This document shows, one piece after another, positions 20,105 through 31,500 of a stretch of DNA of 64,000 nt (positions are counted from its first letter, which is position 1; every line of letters starts with the position of its first letter). Below the pieces are notes generated by a model that saw nothing but the letters and a program-made list of their open reading frames with translations, did no database searches and was not told the origin of the DNA. The position numbers were made by a program, and so were the translations under genes. The stretch spans positions 62,001-126,000 of the forward strand of contig JARWMV010000040.1 of the NCBI GenBank assembly GCA_030998015.1. The letters are read 5' to 3'. This stretch comes from Ceratorhiza oryzae-sativae. Taxonomy: Eukaryota > Basidiomycota > Agaricomycetes > Cantharellales > Ceratobasidiaceae.

Positions 20105-21692
20105 CAGTGCACAGCAAAATGATTGCAGCACGTGACAAAAAATCAACTATTCACAATTCTAGCAGCGATTATTCAATATTATGTACATACATTGGTGCAA
20201 TCTGATAGAACAATAAAATGCACACGCAGTGCAAAAACAACAAGAGAAATCGATAAGTGGGACAGTGAGAAAGAAAAGAAATAAAGTTGGGTTTGCTGCA
20301 ATCATTTTGCATGATGTAAGCAGGCTAGATCACCCACGGTTCTCTGCAACAATCTATTTCTTGTCCACAGCAATTTTACTTAGCTTTTTGGCACAATGGT
20401 GGCTGCAATATCTCCCTCAAAGTGTGCCAACATTATTTTCCTGAAACAGAAAGGCCTGACTGACTGTGCTGTGGCAAACTGACTGGGCAGGGTACATGAC
20501 ACTACTGTTGGTCAAATCTGGTCCAGCTATCTTAGAGGCAATGATACTTTTACACTGAAAAAAAGTACTGGTTGCCCATGTAAAACAGATGAATCTGAGG
20601 GTTGCTGGGCTGCTTTGTTGATGTCTTGTGGCATTGTCAAGACTGTGGCTGAACTTAAGGACAACATTTTCCCCAATGTCAGTGCTGATACACTCCAGCG
20701 GCAGTTGCACAAGCTTGGCTTCTGCATTTATCATTGACACAGAGTCCCATTCCTTAATCAGAAAAAGCATTGGAGGTGGCTGCACTTGGGGTGGTTGCAT
20801 TTGACATGGGACAAGGTTGACTGGCTCAGGGTGTATTTTTCTGATGAGTCCAAGTTCCCTGTTTTTGGAGTTGGAGGGCCAAATATCTACTATAAGAAGG
20901 TTGGTGACCCAGTGAAACCTGAGCATGTGAAGCAGCTTGTCAAACATGGTGGTGGCCATGTTATGGTTTGGGGGTACATCATGCCAGAGGGTGTTGGTCA
21001 ATTACACCTTATAGACAGCACACTGACAGCAGCCAAATACACTGAAATCCTCTCCAACAAATTCTACCACCCCCTGCTCAAATCCCATACTTGCCCCTCC
21101 TCAATTATCTTTCAGCAAGACAACAATCCAAAGCACACTGCTCAAGTGACCAAGAAGTGGCTTCTTGATCACTGGCTCCAAGTCCTCCCTTGGCCATCAA
21201 ATAGCCCAGATATGAACCTGATTGAACATGTTTGGTCATATGTTGATGCTGCTGTTCACGCTGAGAACCCCCAGCCCATGAATTGCCAGGAACTTTGGGA
21301 GGCTCTGGAGCAGCAATGGAAAAGGATCCCATCTAAATATATTCATGGTCTCTATAAGTCAATGCCCCAATGTATTGTAGCATTGGTAAAGGCTAAAGGG
21401 GGACATACTAAGTATTGAATTACTTGCTTGAATGTGAGTGCCTTTGTCTATCTTTTCTGGTGGTTGTGGCAGGCTTGCTACATCATGCAAAATGATTGCA
21501 GCAAACCCAACTTTATTTCTTTTCTTTCTCACTGTCCCACTTATCGATTTCTCTTGTTGTTTTTGCGCTGCGTGTGCATTTTGTTGTTCTATCAGATCGC
21601 ACCAATGTATGTACATAATATTGAATAATCGCTGCTAGAATTGTGAATAGTCAATTTTTCATCACGTGCTGCAATTATTTTGCTGTGCACTG
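20105..21692 (+). mobile_element. Tc1/mariner-type element, 1588 bp, long inverted repeats
   Basis: Terminal inverted repeats of about 214 bp (20,105-20,318 and 21,478-21,692) begin CAGTGCACAGCAAAAT and are flanked by TA on each side (20,103-20,104 and 21,693-21,694), the Tc1/mariner target. The repeats differ at only about ten places, some at CpG. Long repeats of this size are of the IR/DR class. One damaged transposase gene lies between them. Confidence 0.92.
20430..21418 (+). pseudogene. Tc1-type DD34E transposase, N-terminus degraded
   Basis: The catalytic part is open from about 20,740 to 21,418: first Asp in VYFSDESKF, second in FQQDNNPKHT, Glu in SPDMNLIEHVW. Exactly 34 residues lie between the second Asp and the Glu, the Tc1 (DD34E) signature, and the PDMNLIEHVW block is typical of the family. 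Upstream, the helix-turn-helix DNA-binding part is recognisable only in pieces (VAELKDNIFPNVSADTLQRQL, then an in-frame TGA at about 20,735), with more stops before it. It cuts and pastes DNA at TA sites when intact; this copy should not make an active enzyme, but its ends could be mobilised by another copy. Confidence 0.85.
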
Positions 21693-21694
21693 TA

Positions 21695-22490
21695 ACAACA
21701 GTAAATGCACTGCAAAACCACAAATACAAGGCTCTAACATATATGGAGTATACAGTTCAGAAGCCCTGCTTTTTGCACATTTAATGAGGTCTCAAACAAC
21801 TGGATAGACACAGTTTCAAGGCCACTCATTGCTGGAATTCTGGCAATTGTGCAAAAATCCTGCTCAGTGCCAGAATTCTGGCATTCTGGTAGAAGACGCC
21901 AGTGCCAGTGCCAGATCTGCACAAAAGTGCCAGATTCTGGCTGCAGGTGCCAGAATCTGGCAAAATTCTGGGACAGCTTCCTTGTACCACATGTGACCTG
22001 CTTGACAACAGCCAATATTTTTACTTGAACCATTATTACAACCATTTTATTTTCAGCTTGGTTGAGCATTGGTGCTCCAGGTGGGAAGTCAAGCACTGAA
22101 AGTAAGTACCCTCTCATAGGTTGTTTCCCATGGTCCTGACCAAGCTCTGGAGCTGCCCCAGCAGCAGAAAAAGTTGGCAGTGTTGTCAAGCAACTCAAGA
22201 CACACACGTGGGAATACCTCCAAGGGTGCTGCTGGGTGGGGTGAGGCACAAGAGCATGGACAAGGTGGTCAAGAGTGAGTGCATTAGGAAGCTCAAGGTG
22301 CACATTGACTGATTTGGCAAGGTGGGGGTGAAGTGGGTGGTGTTATGGGTGATGGTTCATGACAATGAGGCACATTTGTACAACAGCTCTGTTTCTGTTG
22401 AATCTAGCACAGCAGAGTGAGCAGAATTAATAGAATAAATCATAATAAATCGCTGTGTATAACTAGCTAAGAGTACAGTGCATCATATGT
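21695..22490. other. No gene seen; one dispersed repeat fragment
   Basis: A fragment of the CCAG/CTGG-rich repeat lies at about 21,830-22,000; its end TTCTGGGACAGCTTCCTTG is, in reverse, shared with 19,020-19,040. No coding region I would support. Confidence 0.45.
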
Positions 22491-22494
22491 TGCA

Positions 22495-23056
22495 GTAGAA
22501 TGTATGTCTACTCATGCATCTTAGACCCAAAAGAGGGTGATCATGCAAGAACACCCATCTAAGATGGATCAATGTGGACCATGGAGGTTCCAGGTGGCAT
22601 GAGGGATATTACAATATTCTTGATCATGATCATACTCCTGAATGTACTGATGAGAGTACTGATGAGTGTAATCATGGATGCACTCATCAGAGTAATCATG
22701 AACATACTCATGAATGTACTCATGAGTGTACTCATGGATGTGCTCACAAATGTACTCAGGGGTGTACTCATGAGAGTACTCATGGGAGTACTCATGAACA
22801 TGCTCATGAATATACTCATGAGAGTACTCATGGGAGTACTCATGAACATGCTCATGAATGTACTCATGAATGTACTCATGGGTGTACTTATCAACAAGCT
22901 CATGAATTTACTGATGCAAGTACTCATGAGTGTATTCCTTAACATCCTCATACATGTACTCACAAGTGTACTCATGAACATAATCATTAATATCCTTACA
23001 AATGCATTGATGAACATATTATTGAATGTGCCCATGAATGTCAACAATATCACCAC
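22495..23056 (+). repeat. Dispersed repeat with ACTCATGAGT/ACTCATGAATGT minisatellite, copy 1
   Basis: After a unique-looking head (AATGTATGTCTACTCATGCATC ... ACACCCATCTAAGATG, 22,500-22,570) comes about 430 bp of degenerate 12-bp units of the type GTACTCATGAAT / GTACTCATGAGT. Long frames on both strands here are by-products of the repeat and not genes. The head is present in reverse complement at 60,070-60,165 with its own minisatellite, so head and array belong to one repeat family. Confidence 0.8.
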
Positions 23057-23159
23057 CTCTCATACTTCTTGATTCTTATGCTGAACTTCCTTTTCATATG
23101 CATGAGCAACATTCAATGTCAATATTTGATTATTCAATCATATGCAATTCCTCAATACT

Positions 23160-25051
23160 ACAATTCTCACTCTTCCTCTTCCTGCAATTCCTCCCCCCTC
23201 TCCACACCATCAATCAACTGTTTCCAAGTCTTTCCCTCAGGTACCACATGACCATTGTGGTCAGTATAGCTCAAGTATAAAAGCTGCTTCCACTCCAGCA
23301 ACTTGGTTTTTATCTCCTCCACCATTTCCCCAATCTCCTTCACTCCAGATAAAACATCTGCAGCCTTCTGAGCCAAATGCTTCTGGAGTTTATACCCATA
23401 TGCCTCTGGTTGCCCCTCAGTTTGAGCTGTAAAGGCCTCTTGATATTTGCACATGATAATTAGGGCTGCCAGGTCTGGAGGAGGGTAAGGTGATGGCTCC
23501 TGGTCAGTGACCATCTTCATGTGAGCAAATAGCAGCATGCAGTGCAAAATCAGCCATGAACAAGGGATAGAGGTATTGGTGAGTGTTTCACAATGGAAAT
23601 GCTCCAGCCTTCAAGCTTGCAAGGTGCACATCATGTTGGTATGTGAATACACATGCCCACCATGGCTCCAGGTGGGCTCCAGCATGAGTGCCAAATGGAC
23701 TATGTGTGGCCTCATTGCACTGATACACAATCAATGAGTACATCATACTAAAAGCATATAAACACTTACAAAACAGTGGCAGGAGTGAGGTAGTGAGCCT
23801 CCCAATGGTAATGCTCCAGTAGATATTCAATGTCTGAGACATGAGTGCCCCATGGGTCATCTGACCAAGCACCAGTCATAGACAAAGCATCAAGGGCAGG
23901 GTCCTTAGGGCCAAGCATAGTCAACCAGAGCTTTGAACCAGAGTCAATCTGAATCCAGGTACAAGCACCAGCAGCATCAACATGATCACAAGTGATGGCT
24001 CCTGGCCCAGAAAGAAGGTGCCAGCTGGCAAACTCATGAGGAAATACTTGGAACACATTCTTCAAGGATGCACTTGACTTGAAAGCAGCTGACTGATTAG
24101 AAGATTTGCTATCCCCATGCATTATCAGTCATGTGGAGGCATCCTGATGCATGAATCACACACCTAATCGCAGAAGGCTGAGCACAAGAGCATGTCCTGT
24201 CATACAGGCTCAAAATATTGAAAATCCAACCATGATTGTTGTACATATGGTCAATGATGGTTGAAATCTTGCCCTGGTGAAGTACATCTGAATGTTGGCC
24301 AGAGAGCATGCTGCTGTATGTCAGATCTGGAGCACATTAGTGTAAGAGATACCAATTATCCAACCATGTGAGAACATACCATGCACTTGAACCACTGTTG
24401 ATGGGTCCATCATGCTGTCCAAATTGATGCAACCATCTTTCCCAATCCACTGCTTGCAAGCTAGTATCTCATGGGCAGAAGGGAGAATCAAGATGTTGCA
24501 TTGACTGAACTCTGCAGCAAGATCAAGGTTGTTGTTGAACACACTTGCTGACTCTAGATGTAGAGTTTGCATGACATGTGAGGGCAATGGGTGATTATCA
24601 TGCAAGGCTTTGTCCAGCAGAGCAATAAACAGGTCCATGTCAGCAGTCTGTAAGTTCAATTTCAGCCTTCTTAACTATGGTAAAAGGTATATGAGCCTAC
24701 CTGATCAGGGACTTGTGGCACTAGAACCTCCTTAGTCTCAAAATGTCCAACAGATATGCAATGGAGCACCTCAATGGTATGGAATGGCTGGGCTAAAAAT
24801 TAGATCATATTTGCCCATCATGCCAATTGGCCCACCTTAGGCTCCTCATATATATCTCCAACTTCATCTAGGTCCCACTCACTTGCTGAGCAGTTGCTCA
24901 ATTCCTCCTCATCTATTGGATGCAGCCTGTCAAGAGTGAACTGGGGTGGTGGGACCTTTTTTCCTGAGGTTTTTGGTTGTATATGAGAGCTCAGAGCTTC
25001 CTGGTTACAGGTACTCCCTTGAGTTGAAGATTCTGAAGCTGTTGACCCCAT
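23160..25051 (-). pseudogene. JmjC/cupin-like protein gene, several exons, partly damaged
   Basis: First exon from ATG 25,051 (MGSTASESSTQGS, acidic DEEELSNCSASEWD) to about 24,838, ending in a GTGGGC donor. Exons at about 24,790-24,703 and 24,680-24,382 (LFIALLDKALHDNH, CKQWIGKDGCINLDSMMDP) follow. The block at 24,122-23,766 holds LSGPGAITCDHVDAAGACTW and SGSKLW, the His-X-Asp iron ligand region of JmjC-type cupins, then a GTAAGT donor. Later pieces (HFHCETLTNTSIPCSW, PYPPPDLAALI) run to 23,160. Such JmjC-like proteins form large families in agaricomycetes. At least one stop and unclear joins after 23,760 suggest decay. The function would be a 2-oxoglutarate/iron oxygenase if intact; this rests on motif reading only. 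Confidence 0.5.
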
Positions 25052-25059
25052 AGTTAGGT

Positions 25060-25765
25060 TATCAGTACACCCTTGTTCAAGAGTTCAAATGAATACTCAA
25101 AAAGGACAAGCATGAAGAAATCATCACCTGATGGCTGAGCATTCTCTAACACAGATCCCCCCCCCACCATCAATTTGTGCTTTCTTGCCAATCAATCCAT
25201 CATCTAGGAGTACTGAGTCAGTTTTAGAATGAATCTTGGGAGTGCAAACTTGCCTGAAGTTGTTTGGGTTGATGATGCAGATTGACTGCATTGGTGTTTG
25301 CCCAATAGTGAGTTAGGACATTCTGGACCTGTAGGTTAGAACATCAGAAATGTTTTTCAGGCACATACTCTCTCACACCAGGTGTTGTGGAAGGTGATAA
25401 GCTGATGAGGCCATCAAGATTGGTCCACATTGTGTCATCTATTCACAGCAAAGCCATTATGTGTTAAACCACAATTAAACAAACTAAATACAAACCTTCA
25501 ATTGGGGTGTTGGTTTGTGATTCATTCCCTGTCAGTAATCCCAAATAGGTTGTGTTTGTATCATGATTCAATGGGCGACATTACCTGGTCCACTCATGGG
25601 ATCAATATCTGGTATCCACCCAAAGCCTCCAGAATTGCATGAGCAACAGCCTCTGAAACCACTAATGGGTAGGACTTATTAAAATTTTACCCAACATTTT
25701 TGTGAAGGCAAACTTACCAGGCAAATCCAGATTTGCTCCAACATGGACACCCATAGGAAAAGCTT
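25060..25765 (-). pseudogene. Exons of an unassigned gene, left of element A
   Basis: Minus-strand exon 25,765-25,713 reads AFPMGVHVGANLDLPG and ends at a GTAAGT donor. It continues in frame the block that ends at 32,428 on the other side of element A. A further exon-like block at 25,650-25,580 (AVAHAILEALGGYQILIP) then meets a stop. Blocks at about 25,440-25,380 (WTNLDGLISLSPSTTPG) and 25,320-25,235 (QNVLTHYWANTNAVNLHHQ) are bounded by splice-like signals. Whether these belong with the JmjC-like gene downstream is not clear. Confidence 0.4.
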
Positions 25766-26139
25766 TGTTGTGAACTGACATGCATATATCCACTCTATAA
25801 TATTTTCTTGATTTACTACATTTTATGAGACCATTCCTCAAACATACTTGCCTTTTATGGTATATCTGTGTCATGTGATTCAGGGGATGTTCTGGACCAA
25901 TAACTGAGATGTATTTCAACTCTGATGTGAAATTCCACAGTTCCCCAGTTGCTTCTATTGCTTCTATCTCTTATTGGTCATGACTCACTGCACAGACTTG
26001 TTTGTTATGATGTGGCTTGTATCATGTATATAAACTGGGTCAAGTTTGCAGAGGACTCCTCAAGAACTTGACCTCTCATCAAATACAAGTTCTTTCTTTC
26101 TTACTATTTTCCTTGTTGCCTGACTTGTTGTTGTTGACA
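25766..26139 (+). repeat. 5' LTR of copy A
   Basis: TGTTGTGAACTGACA...TTGTTGACA. A TATATAAA box lies at 26,027-26,034; the sequence TCAAGAACTTGACCT starts 26 bases after it (26,060-26,074), where the transcript should begin. Confidence 0.93.
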
Positions 26140-26157
26140 TCAGGTCAAGTTCTTGAC
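26140..26157 (+). other. Self-primer site of copy A
   Basis: Two bases after the LTR the sequence AGGTCAAGTTCTTGA (26,142-26,156) is the exact reverse complement of 15 bases in the LTR at the expected 5' end of the RNA (26,060-26,074). There is no TGG as a tRNA primer would need. Tf1 of fission yeast and its relatives prime in this way, the RNA start folding back on the primer site. Confidence 0.8.
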
Positions 26158-26562
26158 AATTGTAAGTCTCAGTGTCATCTGGGATACATCTGGAACACTG
26201 TTGGCATTGTCTTGAGATAACACCCTGTTGCCTTCCTCAATCCTACTCCACCTATCCACAGCCACAAGACATTGTTGCCCTATATGTGCCTCTGTGAAAC
26301 CTTGTACACCTATATCAGTTGAAGTGCTACCAGTCTTCACAGACATGGCTGCTCACTGACCAAAGGTTGGGTCCCTCACACGTTGTAACAAGCTTCAGTT
26401 CTCTAATCTCTTTTGTCAACAAGAGGTGGGGTTGCTCATTGCCCTTAAGTAGTTGAGCAACAGAGGTCACCTTCCCATTCCAATAGACTGGGAAAGGGTC
26501 CATTTTTCTTGTTTTATCTTGCTCTTGCTCAAGTATGTCTCTGACAGAACACATGGCCTTCA

Positions 26563-27271
26563 GTGGCACAGACCTTTACAGAAGACCAGCACTGCCATCT
26601 GTGTGGGTGGTTCAGACACCTATCCATCCACTGCTTCACCCTTAACTCAGTTGAAGACATTCTCAAAGAGGCCAGGCACATCAACTTTAACTGTGTGAAA
26701 ATTGTCAAAGTCTGTCCCCAAAAAGTCAGACAAGCCCAACAAGCCTTTGTCACCAAGCTGGGTGCCCCTGAGTGCAAAATTTGCCATCAGGCAAATGGAG
26801 CTACCTTCCCTGTGTGCTGCCCCTACTGGCCTAAGAAGGACAAATTTTTATACTACTACACCATCCCCTGCAACCAGCTATAAGCTGGAGAACCTTGGCC
26901 AACAACTCCTCTGTCACCTGTTAAACACCATTGAAAACTTCCAAGACAGGTATCATTATTACCAGAATAAGTACAAAGAAACTTGTGAAAAACTTCACAA
27001 AGCTGAGGCCCGTTGCACATACCTAACCAAGTGGTTGCATGAACATCAGGAGGACTATCTATCCCTCCTCCACAACCACATCAGACTAGAAACACTAGTC
27101 CAAGAAACAACTGCACCCCACAAGTATGCCTTCCCTGTCTTCTCAACACCTTCAGACCTCCCTCACCCTACTTTTCTAAGTGGCACAGGCTTGCCAATTC
27201 AGGAAGAAGCACCCCTTCAGGCAGCCCAAATCAATCTTCCCCAAGGAGGCACTCCTCCAGGATCAAACTGA
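26563..27271 (+). CDS. ORF0 with zinc knuckle and coiled-coil part (two overlapping frames), copy A
   Basis: Frame 1 (26,545-26,883) carries CX2CX4HX4C in HCHLCGWFRHLSIHC and a second Cys cluster (CKICHQANGATFPVCC) and ends TIPCNQL. Frame 2 (+1 relative to it) is open through the same stretch and goes on to 27,271 with a helical, coiled-coil-like part (ENLGQQLLCHLLNTIENFQ, KYKETCEKLHKAEARC). The same double frame is seen in copies B (38,754-38,001) and C (58,343-57,520). The protein may arise by +1 frameshifting or splicing; no conserved slip site is visible. No ATG starts frame 1 here. It lies upstream of gag, where most Ty3 elements have no gene. Confidence 0.55.
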
Positions 27272-27447
27272 ACTTAAGAGGGTGGAACCCCCATATTGCT
27301 GCCAAGACACAAAAAGTTGGGATTTGGATGATATGTGGTTGAGATTTGGGGGCATTAAAAACTTTGAAATATATAGACTTGTGCAGGGTACAGAAATCTT
27401 CTACTATCAAAATAGCCCTCAGTTCCCTGTAATTCCTTATCACCTCC

Positions 27448-28539
27448 TTGGGTGGCTCAGGTACCCCCCAAGTACAACCCTCCTCCAGCATGACCCAGCC
27501 ACTACCAACCACCACCACTACCACTAGTGGGTCCACCACAAAAGTTAAAATGGCTGCCCCTCAAAAATTCAATGGCACAAAGCGTGAGGATGCTATTTCA
27601 TTCAGAATTGCATGTGCTCGATACATCAATACAAATATGAGTGGGCACTTGGCTGACCAAGTGGTTGCCTTTATCACATCTTATCTTGAAGGGTCTGCAG
27701 CTGAATAGGTCAACTCATACAAGGAATTTGAAATCCTAAATCCTGGAACTGCAATCCCATGGCTTCACAACACCAACCTGTTTTGGCAGGAATTCACCAC
27801 CCATTATGGGGACTTGAACTGCACTGAAAATAACTGTGATAAATGGCGGAAACTGAAACAATCCAAGACAGTTCAAGACTATCTCACCCTATTCAACCTA
27901 CACTCGACGGGGCTCAACTACAATGACACTGCCATGTGTGACCAATTCCATGATGGCCTGTCATCCAATGTAACAGACAGCATGGTGGCCCAAAATTATG
28001 ACCCCTGCACCAAAACCTTTGCCCAGCTCACTCAGTGGGCCCTGGAAATTGATTGCCACCTCATCTTGTTTGGCAGCAAAAGGACATCCCATGGGGGTAG
28101 TAAGTCCAGCAGCAACAATGCCTTGTCCAGTAGGCCAGCAACAACCTCCCAAAGCAATCCCCAAAGGGGAAAATTCAAGAATGGGGAGCAGATATATAAG
28201 ATCAAGGATGGCAAGGCAGTAAAAGGCTAAATTGTGGCCATTGGGCCCAACACCAAGGGTTTCACAGTTCCTACCATCTGGTATGATGGTAGCAACTCCA
28301 ATGTCCAAGAGTCCTTTAAGGACATAAAGAGGGATAACCATCCACCAGCGGCCCCCAAGGCAAAAGATCCAGACACAATGGACCTGGACAGCGCAGGAAA
28401 AGGAAAAGGGACAAACACCTGTTACAACTGTGGGGGGTGTGGCCACACTGCTGCCAAATGTCCCTCAGCCAAGATGTCAGGTTACAAGGTAGTTGTAGAG
28501 GATGTAGAAGCGGCTGGCAATGAGTTGGTAAAAGAATGA
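27448..28539 (+). pseudogene. gag, copy A, N-terminal deletion and stops
   Basis: From MAAPQKFNGTKRED (ATG 27,551) the capsid-like part runs to an in-frame TAG at 27,706-27,708 (after LEGSAAE, where B and C have Trp). It continues to a TAA at 28,228, then the zinc knuckle CYNCGGCGHTAAKC and the stop TGA at 28,537-28,539. Compared with B and C about 330 bp coding for the first 120-130 residues (the part with MLQSMDELQEQTNNLQ) are missing at about 27,445. At the codon where B and C have TGA this copy keeps CGA (Arg). Confidence 0.85.
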
Positions 28540-31500
28540 GCTCAAACCATGCCAGGGGGGCAGTCTTGGGCACTATGTTACAAAATGCACAGAATGAAAA
28601 CAAAAATATGGAAATGGAATGTATGTTGTTAGGAAACCAATCACAACTTCAGTTTTTCTTTCATGCATTCCCTCTGTGCATAACCCCTGAACACAAGTCT
28701 GCATATAATATGAAAAAATTCAACAGATGGGCCATGATTGATTCAGGGGCCACATCAGTATTTATACATGAAGACCTGGTTAAACAATACCATATTCCTA
28801 CTGTCTGCCTAAAAACACCAAAAAAACTACAAGTAATCGATGGAAGGGAGATTGACTCTGGGTCTGTGACCCATTACTGCACCTTCAAATTATGTATTCA
28901 GGAGCACCAAGAAATTCTCAGTGCTTACATTGTGAATGTTGGCAAAAATGATTTAGTCCTGGGCATGTCATGGCTCAAATTCCATAATCCTGACATTGAT
29001 TGGGATGGAAAGGACATGAAGTTCAACTTGCCAATATGTTTGAAGCACTGCATCACAAAACCCCTACACATGCAAGCAAACAAACCCAAGGAGCTCCAGT
29101 TGGACTCCTTAGACTTGCTCCCAGCAAAATATAAAGAGTTCCAGAAAATATTTGCTGAAGAAGATGATGTCCAGCCATTACCACCCCATAGGAAGTGGGA
29201 TATGGAGATAGACCTAAAACTGGACACTAAGCCAAGGCATGGCCCCATATACAGTGTGGGTGTCAAAGAAGACGCAGAATTGCACAAAACCTTAGATTGC
29301 CAATTGAAGGCAGGGCATATTAGACCCTCAAGGTCACTGATGGCATCCCCTGTCATATTTGTTAAAAAAAAGAATGGGAAGCTGCACATGTGCATTGACT
29401 ACTGGCAGCTAAATGAGATGAATGTCTGCAATGTATACCCACTCCCATGCAACAACAATATTGTGGAGACCTTGCATGGGGCAAAGATCTTCACCAGGTT
29501 TGATCTAAAGTGGGGTTTCAACCTTATACAAATTCAGGAAGGAGACAAATGGAAGGCTGCTTTTAAGACCAAATACAGGCTGTACAAGCCCTTAGTCATG
29601 CAATTTGGCCAGAAGAATGCACCAGGAACCTTCATGGCTATAATCTAGGAGGAATTCCAGGACATTGAGGGCATTTATGTTGTAATTTACATGGATGACA
29701 TATTAGTGTTCTCCAAAAACCAAGAAGAACATGACGAACACATCAGAGAAGTCTTGTGTTGTCTCCAAAAGGCTGGCCTATACTGTGCCCTGGAGAAATG
29801 TGTTTTTGATGTCACTGAAGTTGACTACCTGGGAATAGTGGTGACTCCCCAGGGAATTAAAGTAAACCCAGCCAAGGTCAAAAAGGCTGTTGAATGGCCA
29901 ACCCCTACCAACCCAACTGAAGTCCTAGAAGGGCTGGGATTTGCAAACTGGTTAAGGCACTTCATAAAAGACATTTCGAAAATTACAAAATGTCTTTATG
30001 AATTAGTCAGGAAGGATGTAAAGTGGGAATGGACAAAAGAGAGGGATTGGGCATGGAACTTGCTAAAGCAAAAACTAAAGGAAGCCCCCCTCCTAATTCA
30101 GCTGGAACCCAGTAAACCATTCATTCTGGAAACAGATGCCTCAGGCTATGCTACAGGTGCTGTACTGCTACAATATGGAGAAGATGGAATGCTCTACCCA
30201 ATCTCCTATTACTCCAAAGCTATGGTCCCAGCAGAAAGGAACTATGATATCTACAACAAGAAAATGCTGGCAATTATAAAAGCCCTCAAACACTGGTGTC
30301 ACTTGCTAGAAGGGGCCAAACACCCAGTAAACATTGTTTGTGATCACAAAAATTTGGAGTACTGGAAGACAAATCAGCCACTGAATGGCCAAGTAACACA
30401 ATGGCACAAGTTCCTATCTAGATTTGAATTCAAGATCCTATACATCAAAGGAGCAAAAAATGGCCAGGCAGACATACTCTCAAGGTTGTCAAGGCATGTC
30501 CCTAAAGAGGGGAGTGAGAGCCAAGCTCTGCTTGTGCAAAACCAATTTTTGGAATTAAAATCACTGTGGCTACATGCAATCACACTGCACCATGACCTGG
30601 AACAACTCATTAGGGATGCAATCCCAGGGGACAAGCACCTATCAAAAGTGCTGAAAGCCTTAGATGATAATGAGAAGGTCAAAAATTGGGAATGGGATGA
30701 AGAACTTTTACAACACAAAGGCCAAATCTACATCCCAAATAACAAGGAACTCTGTAAGCTGGTCATTGAAAGTTGTCATGATAACCCAGCAGCAGGACAC
30801 CCAGGGCAGTTCAGAACATACAAATTGTTAAACCACAAATATACATGGTCATCAATGAAAAAATCAGTCAACAAACATGTCATGCATTGTGAATCCTGTA
30901 TCAGGAACAAACACAGCAACCAAGTTCTCCCTGGACTTCTGAATCCCATACCAGCACCAGAAAGGCCTTGGGAGGAAATCACCTGTGACCTGATTACAGG
31001 GCTACCCCTGTCAGAAGGGTTTGATGCCATATTTACCATGGTCAACCAACTGACAAAAATGGTCCACTTAATTCCATGCCAATCAGAGGCCAGTGCCATG
31101 GATTGCACAAACCTGTTCCTAACTTATGTATGTAAACTTCATGGGTTACCATGGAAAACCATTTCAGACTGAGGCCCCAACTTTGCATCCAAATTCTTAA
31201 GGCACCTGTATAAATGGCTGGATATAAAACCTTCCTACTCCACAGCATATCACCCCCAAACAGATGGCCAGTCTGAAAGGGCTAACCAAGTAGTAGAAGG
31301 GTACCTCAGACACTATGTATCAGATCAGCAGGACGACTGGGTTTCACTCTTACCCCTGGCTGAATTTGCCTACAACAATGGCATCAATGCCTCAACTGGT
31401 AAATCACCATTCTTTGCAATCTACAGTTTCCATACAAGGTTGGCAGTTGGGGACAAGGAGGGACAAGAACTCCCCTTAGTAGATGATCATGCAGAATTGC

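Noticed and set aside
22559..23072. Long open frames on both strands with MSTLMS or THECTHE repeats
   Set aside because: They arise from a 12-bp minisatellite whose unit has no stop in several frames; same at 59,666-60,132.
23537..23737. Plus-strand frame over the JmjC-like exons
   Set aside because: Shadow of minus-strand exons; no splice context or domain.
28925..29395. 156-codon minus frame in pol of copy A, also at 35,543-36,013 and 55,177-55,647
   Set aside because: Recurs in all three copies but is antisense to the protease/RT frame and follows its codon pattern.
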